Below, one piece after another: positions 55,113-64,000 of a stretch of 64,000 nucleotides of DNA. The first letter of the stretch is position 1; each line of letters starts with the position of its first letter. A program made the translations under genes and the position numbers. The DNA is from Nymphaea colorata (lineage: Eukaryota > Streptophyta > Magnoliopsida > Nymphaeales > Nymphaeaceae), in NCBI RefSeq assembly GCF_008831285.2, contig NC_045149.1:15092578-15156577 (forward strand), given 5' to 3'. The notes under the pieces were generated by a model. The model did no database searches, was not told the origin of the DNA, and saw only the letters and a list, made by a program, of their open reading frames with translations.

Positions 55113-55826
55113 CAGGACATTTTTGGGTGGATGCTAGTTTGTACTAATATACAATTATTCAACATGTACTCAAAGGGGTGGCAGCCACAAGTGGGAAAGT
55201 CTCATTCATTTCAACTTTTCCAGGTATGGGTGATTCTTTGTTTTCCTTGGTTAATTTGTTAATGATGTTATGGTTTGGTTGCTTATTCTGATTCTGTTTT
55301 GGTCTTTGAAATTAATTAAAAGGAGGTCCCTCTGGGTTTAAGAATGCCAATTTGGCTAAGGCATTATTGGCACCTGCGACTCTAGATCTTCTGTTGTTGT
55401 CCGCACTGATTTTAGTATTATTGGAAGTTAATTGCTGTTTTCAGATTCTTATTGTTTTAAAGTTTGTTTGCCTGCAGGAAAGTGGGTAGCCTAACTTTAC
55501 AGGTCCTGATTCCGTACTTCTCTTTGCACCTTCGTCTTGCTGGAGATTGCGTTGAAGGAAAACTGAGGAGATTAAATCAGTTCCTTGGTACGTTTCTGGC
55601 TGGTAATTTCTTTAAACGAAGCAACCAGAGATGTATTTGATATGGCGGAGCTGAATCTGATACCACTGTAACTTCCATCATTTGCAAGTCGCTGCCGAAA
55701 GCGCTCATTTGTACTTAAAGGAAAAATGTGCTGTTATAAACAAGCTTTTAGACGTAATCAAGAGCGAAAATATTTGTTCCATGTTTCTTTCCTCACCTTC
55801 CTTCCAATTTTCTGTTCTGAATGGAG

Positions 55827-55983
55827 CATTTCGTAGGGTTCCCTACTCAAAATGTAGGTTTGTTAAAGTATTGGATCAGTCAGAAAGAGCAGCCTCCACT
55901 CTCTGGTGGTATGGCCTCTCACTGTTTTCTTAGTAAACATTTCGTAGGGTTCCCTACTCAAAATGTAGGGTTGTCAAAGTATT
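55827..55983. repeat. 46-bp direct repeat pair, 111-bp spacing
   Basis: CATTTCGTAGGGTTCCCTAC opens both copies (55827-55872, 55938-55983), which agree at 44 of 46 positions. Each copy contains the small inverted repeat GTAGGGTTCCCTAC. Confidence 0.85.
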
Positions 55984-56608
55984 TAAATGCCAAGTTTGTC
56001 ACTCTATGGCCTAAGCTTGTCGGTATGCCATATCTTTATTTACACAACCCAAGGTTTTTATTAAGGAGCAAGAAACACGCTTTTGGTATTTTTAAAAGCA
56101 CGCTTAGGTTAAAACAACTTTTATCATTGATTTAAGTTAAAAATAATAAAGATAACAATATTATAGTACTTTTTGCGATTTACAACCGGTTCAGTTGAAT
56201 TATTGGCGGACACTCGTCGAATCAACCGCTTGGGCCAAATTCTACTCAATTTCCGATACTTTTACAGCACCGATTTAGATGAATCGCTGGTGAATACAAT
56301 GAATCAACTGTCACGTTACATTCAATTCAATTTTCGGCTATTAAAAAACCAGTGAATCCAGTCTCGTTACATCCGATTCAATTTTCCGCTACTAAAAATC
56401 AGTTACTCCACTTCAACCAATCTTAGAATGCTCTTTGGTATAGCTGGTCGAGCCGGTTGACATATGAACAGTCCAATAAAAATTCGAATGGCCGAACACA
56501 TAGACATGGACGACGATTCTTAGAGCACCCGATCACCGAGCGTCGCAGAGAGCCCATTCTCGTCCACAATGAACGCAGTACACGCGATCCGCTCATTTTC
56601 ATATCGCG

Positions 56609-56654
56609 CCATCTCCATATTCATACCATGCCGTCCATCATGGAGATGGACGGC
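56609..56654. promoter_or_regulatory. Two mutually exclusive 10-bp hairpins upstream of PDE318
   Basis: CCATCTCCAT (56609-56618) is the exact reverse complement of ATGGAGATGG (56640-56649). GCCGTCCATC (56630-56639) is the exact reverse complement of GATGGACGGC (56645-56654). The right arms overlap by five bases, so only one stem can form at a time. It lies 106 bases before the PDE318 start codon, in the likely promoter or 5' UTR. Function is unknown; it could equally be a scrap of an inverted-repeat element. Confidence 0.5.
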
Positions 56655-56759
56655 GCTAAATATGGATCACGCAAAGGAATTTCTTAGATGTATTTAATAA
56701 GTTACAGCGAGCCGCGGGCACCCGCACGCACGATTTGCGGGTTCTGTTGAGGAAGCATC

Positions 56760-59700
56760 ATGAGCGGCGTGTTGAAACCACTGCCATTATGCTACGCCTC
56801 CAATCTTTACCGAGGTAAGCAGCCCCCGGTCGGTTCTATTCCCCCTCTCCGTCTGCAGTCGCCTCTGTCTTCCGATATCGATGCGATATATAGGGCTTAT
56901 GGATTTTGTTGCTTAGCGAGAATCTGGGTCCTTCTTTCTTACTTATTCCAGAGCGGCTTTTTGGTTTTCTTTTCTCTTCACCGATGGTTTGTAAAAGGTG
57001 AAACCATCCGTTCCCCGTTTGCTTAGCTATTTGTCGTTTTATTATTTTTTTTTCTGGCGTTCTTTCTTGGATTGCCGATGAAGTTTTTAGTCGGAAATTG
57101 GGCGCGTCGGTTCGCTCTTAGGTTTTGTGCGGATGAACTACTTGTGTTGCCTTCGGATGGGCTTTGTTTGATCGGTTTCTTGAATCTCAATTTGAACTGA
57201 TTTTTACTTGGTTTCTTGGTTTAACCATTCAATAGAACTGACCGAGTGACGTACTTTCTTCTCTCTGGAAAATGGTCTCCCGATTCGTTTTTTCTCCAGG
57301 TTAAAGTACTTATCTCGCATTTCGCCAAATAAATTTGTTATTCTTGGCATTATCTAATGCTTCATAGTTATATCGAGTGAGAAATTGCCTGATAGGTCTT
57401 TCATTCACGAAGACACTTTCATATAATTGGTAGATGCATTCATTTTTCAAATGCAGTTCATACTCTTCTAGTAGAATCAGGAGCCAATAGGTGCTTTCGT
57501 GCAAAAAATCCTAATTGATCAATTGTAGTTAGTAGGTAACATGTTAATACTTTTCTAAAATTTTTCTTGGACTCTGTTCAATTATTTAGGTTCACGAGTG
57601 GTTTCTGAAAGGCGTTTGCGGGTTAGATTGAGCTTCTCGAGGCCTATTCAGATAACTGCATCAGAGATTGTTGATGGGAGCTATACCCCCACTGTACATG
57701 AAGAAACAGAAAGCAATAACAGGGTAATTCTATTACGTAATTGACATTATTACATGTCTTATATTAGGGTAATAATACGGAGCTATACCCCCAGGGCAAC
57801 CCATGATGGGCTATACTTGATTGACATTGTTACATTGTTTTGTATTAGCTCATTATACACCAAGCACGTCTGTTTTAATCTCTCCCCTTGATTCGGTTCT
57901 TGGTTTATAGTCTTTCTTGTTTAATCCAAGAAACTTGTGATTGGGGTTGGGCATTGGGCCTGCCTTTTAACCAACCTATAAAGGCTAGACAGGCTGTTAT
58001 AGGCTTGAACAAAGCCCACCCGCCTGGTAAGAGATGGGCGGCTGGGCCAGGTTTGGCATTATATATGGAGCAGGGTCAGACAATCTGTTCAGTACCTGCC
58101 CAATTCAATCTAAATGAATTTGGTTAGATCAAACTCGTTAAAAAGACTATGTTTTCATCAGTTTTTACTGAAAATATTCTCCTTCCTATTATTACAATTT
58201 CCAATTGTTCATTTAAATCTTATAATATTAACAAGATGCCACAAATCTAATATATATCAAAAACCTCAGTATATCAAACAATCTAACGATGTTAACAATG
58301 CTCAAACTATTTCTAATCTGGGCCCCTGCCAGGAGCTCGTGAGTTGACCTGGCCTGGCCCACTAAATAGATGGTCTTCGCAAGGCTCTACTTTCATTCTG
58401 ACAGATACACAAGACAGATTTGTTTGTTTGTTTGTTTTGTTTTGTTTTGTTTTTTTTTTATAATAATAAGATGTCAACATGTCAATGTCTGAGTTGCAAA
58501 AGTATGGTACTCTGTTGTTTCCTACTATAGGACGCAGTGTCGGTGAAGAATGAGAAAACTGGTGCATTTCAGAAGTTGCCTATGGTCTTGCCCTCAAAGG
58601 ACATATTCTTTTCTGCATTACGAAAGTCAAAGAAGGTATCTCCAACAAAAGGTAATGGATATTAAATTTTTTAAACCATTGAAGATTATTTTCTTAATGG
58701 TCCATTTTGTTTACTGGATTTCAAGATCCTGTTATAATTTTTTTTTTACTTATGCTTCTTATAACAAATAACCTTATGCTTCTTAAGGCATTGTCAACAT
58801 TGCAAAGCGGGAGAGGAACAGGGGTGCGAGACAGCTAGATGCACTAATGAAGGCAAACATTTTATTGTAATTAGACAACATAGGCAGATTGTGAAGCTGT
58901 AGTTTTAAAGTGTCTGTGCTTCCTTGTGTAGGAATTGGTCATTCCTTTGAGGGGATACATGGAGAATTTCCCTTACAAGCAAAATCTGCATCCTTATGAA
59001 AGATCTCTTATTGACCTGACCCTTGGGGATGGGAGATATGAAGAGGTGTGATGTATCCTATTTTCGTTTTAATGTTGTTTGAAAATTTAGGTCCCAGAAA
59101 TGGAAAGTAACCCTCTCATTTTTTCTTTAAACTGGTTAATCTTTAAATTTGTATTATATGGACCAGGTTTTGGGAAGCGTTGATGTTCTGCGAAAGAAGA
59201 TCAATTCTGTAGGAAAGTCACAAGCTTCTTTATGTGCTAATGTTTGTGCTCTGTCTGATCCAAGATTGTGGTTATTGTTCTTTTGAGTATTTCTCCCTTC
59301 CTGGTGATTTTTCCTGAAAAATGTTAGTATATTTAGATTATTTTGCTTCCTTTTCAATCAGTTTTTTCCTTTGAGTAACTCATGTAGGAGCTTTCTTATC
59401 TTGATAAATACATTTCATGCACATAATTGCATAAATTTATTATGAAACAATCATGGTACTCAGAAATTTATCTGACCAAACAATCTAAAATTGGTTATTA
59501 TTGTGTCTGATGTTTAATTCAACCTCTTGTATGGTGATGGCACCCAGAGCATTCCCCATGGCTTTCTTGTTTCTCTGGTGCCTTTATTTTCAAATCATCA
59601 GATTCTAGACTGACAATTTTGTCATGCATTGAATAGTGTCAATGTGGAATGGACGCTATCTAGCAATTACAAGAAGGAAAGTTCTCTGTATGGTGCAATA

Positions 59701-62700
59701 AAAATAGCTGATGATGCTGGTCTCATGATGATACTAATATTATTTCCTTTTTTCTTGGACAGTAAATTTTAGAGAGGATAGACTTAGTGTAAGTAACATT
59801 AGTAAAATAATGTAACCAAAATTTATATATCGGATTATGTCATGCTATCAGTGAGAGTTTTCAATTTATGTTGCTTTGTCTGGCATTTTTTTTAGTAAAG
59901 ATTTTTTTATGACTATGGAGAGACCAAGAAATAATGGTGTTAATATGAAATCTCATGACATATGATATTCTTGATGTAGTGGCAATCCTGTTTGAACCTT
60001 AACTTAGTAGAGATTTGGTTGCTTTCCTTGTTCAGAATGATTCAACTGAATGATGATCTTTAAGTTCAAATCTTGGAGATAATAGTTCTCATCTTGTAAG
60101 GCTATTACATAGGTAAATAAACTGACCAACTGCAGTGCATGCATGTATATTGTGGTGTATATGCTTCAGTTGTTTACCTTAAAAAGAAAAAAAAAAAAGA
60201 AGTCGCTGATATTGCAAGACTATGAATAATAATCTATGCTTAGTTTCACTTTAAGATGCTTTTTGATGTTTCATATCTTTCTCGGTAATCAGGATTTGTT
60301 TTTCCTAGCATTGGGTTCTTTATATAATGCTTTAAAGTTTAAATGGCATGTTTGTGTTTGGGTGGATGAATTTGTTGTTTGGTTAATAATTTGGATGAGT
60401 GAATTTTTATATCTATCTAGATGAAAGAGAAAAAGGATGAATAACATTTCATCTAATTATCCAAATTTTGTTTTACCAAGGTTGCCTCTTTAACTTTGAC
60501 AGTCCATGTCGAAGAAGGAAGCTGTAGAACGACTAAATGAGGTAATGTGTTGAAGTTTTCTCTTTCCTTGTTAATTTGACATGATGCTTTGCTTGCCTTC
60601 TCAGTGTTTCTGTAGCTCTTCCTAGTGCATAATTTTAATTAGTCTCACTAACAAATAAAATTCATGCATGTCTTTTACCATCAGGGTATTAAAAAGTTGG
60701 AGGAAGTCTTTCTGCATGATGGAAGTGCTGTTGATGATTTGTTAAAAATTGCTAAGGTGACTAGATTATGCTGCATATGTGCTCTTTCGGTGATGTTACA
60801 TGTCCAAAAGGTGCATTATTTATTTGTTGGACAAAACAAAATTCAGAATTTTTTAGATTTCAGAAACAGTTGTCTTTGGTTAAAATCGACTATCCTGAAT
60901 GATTTTGTAGTGTTACATTAGAAAGATATTCTTTTACGTTTTGATGTCTTAGTGATCTATTTGAATGTGCATTGTGGCACATTACATATAAACAATTGTA
61001 GAAACAACATCTAACATATGTTATCCTTGAGAATATGGCCATGGGCTATCATAGGGCGGGTGGAGGAATAATGGTATGGCGTAAATGAGGACCACAAATG
61101 TTTACCAAATTCTGCAATTTTGAACTTGTTATTGCACTCAAAGCCATTTGTCTGTGCTGTTCAGTCAGCGATTTTCAATTAAAGAAGGTTGCTTTCCTTT
61201 TTCTGGCTGAATGTGTCCTTACATGTAGCACAATGAAACATGTGGTGGGTTATGGGGATTTCTTCAAAAAAAAAAAAAAAGGGTCTTACTCCTGGTTGTT
61301 TGGTACTAAAGTGGTTACACCATCTTGGGTGATGTACTTGTGTCAGTATGACGATTCTGGAAGAGGGGCACCTGTAGTATATAGCAGGTAGTTTGCGGGA
61401 GATCAGTGGTGGAACAAGAAATAATTTCAGATGGGACACATTTCATATTCTTTTCAAATTTTAGGACGAGTTCATAAATTTTTATAAAATTTAAAAGAGT
61501 TTTCCTATAGATTTCAAAATGTTGAAAGTATCGGGTGTTTGGGGGGGGGGGTGCGTGTTGTACCCACAACCACCATGTGGCTCTGGGTCAGGGTGAGATC
61601 GAGAAAACGGATTCCTTTTTAAGCCATCTTTAACCCTAAACTTTTTATTGTGGTCTGTAAATATTTTCTAATCTTTAATTTCCATGGATTGTGTTCAAAC
61701 TTATAAAACTGTTTTGCTTGAATTTTGTGGATCGCTGCAATGGATTGTATATGAACTATAATTTTTTTTATTTAAAATTTGTAGATCATTATGTGTGTGT
61801 ACCTATATATTTATTTACTTAGAAAGTGATATGGTTTTTCATTGTCTGTGTGGGTACCATGTCTATCCCTCTTAAGCCATTTGAGGCCCACAACACCTTT
61901 GTCAAAGTAATTTGTGTGCCTGCCTTGCCTACTTTTAAGTTTTAACTTTTAACCATTTGTGGTGCCCTTAAACTTGCTTCGCTCAAACAAATGGGTGGGA
62001 TGACAAACACACAAAAGTGGAAGGCACAATTCACTTTCGCATTGTATATGCATTATCTAGCCATACACTTGGATCCACATTTTAAAATTTTCTGGTTCGC
62101 ACCCTCAGTATTCAGACCTGTGTGTTTTATTTCAGCAATGATGAGGTCGATTGGGTAGGTAAATTTGATAAACAACTTACGTCCATGAGGTCTATAGATA
62201 ACCATAACTTGTTAGTCAGTATGTTCATACAACTGCTTTTCGTTATGTGCCTAAGAGATTCCTTCTTAGATAGAGATTACCTTTTTGCCCATTACCAAAG
62301 AATCGGCTGAAGCTCTTTTGATAATGAAAATAACTGCCTTTCTTTTACATTTTTTTGAGACTATAAGCAATGTACAGATGAGTTACAGATCTATTGTATA
62401 GACAAAAAAAGGCAATAGATGTACAGCTGAACGGTGGTGATGTCACATGATGTTCTTATTTCTCCCCTACCTTACATCAGTCTCTTTAAGTTTTTCACTA
62501 TGTTGCTGCTTTTAAAATTTTCTTGTTTGACTTTCTTGTGCTGCTCAGATGTCTATTCAAATGTTGATCGCTTGTCTAAGTTCCTTAAGTTTGATTTCTT
62601 CTTAGAAATAATGAAGAATTGCACGTGCTTGCATTTAGGTGGAAGCTTTTAAGAAGTGTCTTATGTTGTTCTGTAGACATTACGTGCCATGCCTGTGGTG

Positions 62701-64000
62701 GATCCAGGCACGCCCACCCTATGCCTTGTAGGAGCCCCAAATGTTGGGAAATCATCACTAGTTCGTGTACTATCATCAGGAAAACCTGAGGTCATTGTCC
62801 TTGTCATATGTGATTGTTTTATATGATTTCTGTTTCTAGCTGCTAGTTCATAGTTGATCTCATATTATAGGTTTGTAACTATCCATTCACGACAAGAGGC
62901 ATACTGATGGGTCACATTGTTCTAAACTATGAGCGCTTCCAGGTGCTTTTTTCACTTTTCTAAATGGCAGATTCCCTTTTGCATGTGAAACCTATTTATT
63001 AAGGTGGAAAAATTGATTTCAGGTGACTGACACACCTGGCCTTCTGAGGAGACCTCATGGTATGGGATTTCTCATTTTATATGGTGCCATTTCATTTTCA
63101 GCCTAAAGTACTTTGCAGTCGTGTAGGCATTTTGTTTTCATCACAAAGAAATTTGCACTTATGCACCAAACAACTTCATAGTACATGTACACAAATCTAG
63201 ATATGTACCTGAAGGCTGAAGCTATCTGGAAAATGAAAGTGTTATGGTTACCCCAATTATTGCTGTTACAAATGGCTACTAAGTACTAAGTTCCATTTTA
63301 TATGAACCTGTAGTAAATCATACTGCTCTGGTTATTTAATACTAGTTTCAGCATTTTTATAATCTGCTTTCTTGTTGCAGCTGTTACTACTTACTACTCA
63401 TCGTCCCTAGACCTTTAAGAGACATTTGGATTTTAGCATGAGATATTGAAAAAAACATTTTTTGATGTAAAATACCCATGGCGTTGAAAGTATGGAAAAT
63501 CCGAGTGACTTGTTATGACATCCCGATAATATTACAACAGTATCCTAAAAGTCCCCTGCACTCTGAAAATTGAGAGAACAAATCCTAAACTCAGTACTTT
63601 GCAGTTTAATTTTTATGAATGTTTTTCCTCATTTGCTTAATAAACAAATTTTCTTCATTTCTCCCACTTCCGTAATTTTGTCCAATATTTCCCTGAGATT
63701 TACTAGATATTAGTATTGTGGGGACTTTGCTTTGCAAGACCGGTATTTGTGACGACACTGCTAATTGAAGAATATGGAGGTGTGATATTATGTTGAACAG
63801 TTAAAGTATTATCTGAATCTGAAAAAAAGAAATTGAAAGGGATCCTCAACTTATGCTCTGAGTTGTCTATGCTTAGAGCCTTTCCATGGTCTTACTCTTA
63901 CATAAGTAGCTTCAATTTGTAAATCTTCCATTTGTCACCAGCCAGTGCTTTTGATTAGAATGATATGTTGCAGATCTTTTAAGAGTTCAGTTCTCTAATG
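56760..64000 (+). CDS. PDE318: Plastid NOG1/Obg-type GTPase, 5' part (gene continues past the window)
   Basis: Eleven coding exons recognised: 56760-56814, 57590-57723, 58531-58651, 58788-58852, 58932-59045, 59167-59241, 60503-60541, 60685-60756, 62677-62790, 62871-62942, 63023-63059. They give 299 residues plus one base, open throughout. The N-terminus (MSGVLKPLPLCYASN, then Arg/Ser-rich) fits a chloroplast transit peptide. The NOG1 N-terminal helical region includes ARQLDALMKELVIPLRGYME and HPYERSLIDLTLGDG. G1 is GAPNVGKSS (244-252), the switch region is YPFTTRGI (267-274) and G3 is DTPG (290-293). The G4/G5 motifs and C-terminus lie beyond 64000. Family knowledge: Arabidopsis PDE318 is needed for pigmented plastids, and NOG1 proteins act in large ribosomal subunit assembly. 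The intron after exon 4 begins GC instead of GT. Confidence 0.92.
58421..58459. repeat. (TTTG)n/(TTTTG)n microsatellite in PDE318 intron 2
   Basis: A run of TTTG, then TTTTG units ending in a T stretch. Intronic, no function implied. Confidence 0.85.
61541..61551. repeat. G11 homopolymer in PDE318 intron 8
   Basis: Eleven consecutive G within a 1.9-kb intron that also holds an A14-type run near 61267. Both are places where sequence length is likely to be unreliable. Confidence 0.8.

Larger units (their letters stand above)
55113..56759. other. Intergenic between the hydrolase and PDE318
   Basis: It contains the hydrolase 3' side, a 46-bp imperfect direct repeat (55827-55872 and 55938-55983) and a degenerate tandem pair near 56310-56410 (TTCAATTTTCGGCTATTAAA and TTCAATTTTCCGCTACTAAA). 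A GC-richer promoter-side stretch at 56450-56759 has a hairpin cluster. No gene seen. Confidence 0.5.

Noticed and set aside
57930-58370. GGGC-rich stretch in PDE318 intron 2 as an exon
   Set aside because: The GGGCCTGCC/GGCCTGGCCC pattern resembles a common plant intronic repeat. Joining it would break the frame between exons 2 and 3.
63974-64000. A twelfth PDE318 exon after ATGTTGCAG near the right edge
   Set aside because: The acceptor looks plausible, but the translation (DLLRVQFSN) does not match what the family has after DTPGLLRR, and too little sequence remains to judge.

Overview
The window is nuclear DNA from a flowering plant. Every recognisable gene is intron-rich with plant-type splice sites, and the proteins are plant orthologues: a mitochondrial NAD-isocitrate dehydrogenase catalytic subunit, a WRAP73/WDR8 protein, an ARABIDILLO F-box/armadillo protein, a DUF676 lipase-like hydrolase and a plastid NOG1-type GTPase (PDE318). 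I cannot name the species. I saw no rRNA, tRNA or CRISPR array. Exon borders come from reading frames, GT/AG sites and recalled family sequences, not from transcripts.

Layout. Bases 1-12047 are the end of one contig (A) and bases 12148-64000 are the next (B), separated by exactly 100 N. The last 11.76 kb of A (292-12047) and the first 11.75 kb of B (12148-23896) are the same sequence. Apart from a few substitutions at the start of B, they differ almost only by one-base homopolymer indels. The best reading is one locus assembled twice, so the paired features in 1-12047 and 12148-23896 should be counted once. That locus holds, left to right: a higher-order satellite array with a 229-bp monomer; a 0.42-kb purine-rich minisatellite; a small foldback element; an orphan exon-like piece; a 5' fragment of the isocitrate dehydrogenase gene fused to foreign sequence; a 30-bp minisatellite; and the intact isocitrate dehydrogenase gene on the minus strand, complete only in B (22417-26022).

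From 26 kb onward the sequence is ordinary single-copy gene space, with all four genes on the plus strand: WRAP73 (28220-33144, 463 aa), ARABIDILLO (35755-44844, 928 aa), the DUF676 hydrolase (48826-55112, 358 aa) and PDE318 (from 56760, running off the right edge after its DxxG motif). Between ARABIDILLO and the hydrolase lies a degraded GC-richer stretch that looks like an old LINE/RNase H relic. The genes do not form a pathway; they act in mitochondrion, microtubule array, nucleus/proteasome, lipid or ester metabolism and plastid ribosome assembly respectively.

I found no convincing new multi-gene system. The points most worth checking are the false duplication at the gap, the chimeric IDH5 fragment flanked by 46-bp direct repeats, the higher-order satellite with partly covarying hairpin arms, a stop-free intron of 231 nt (a multiple of three) in the hydrolase, and a GC-AG intron in PDE318.
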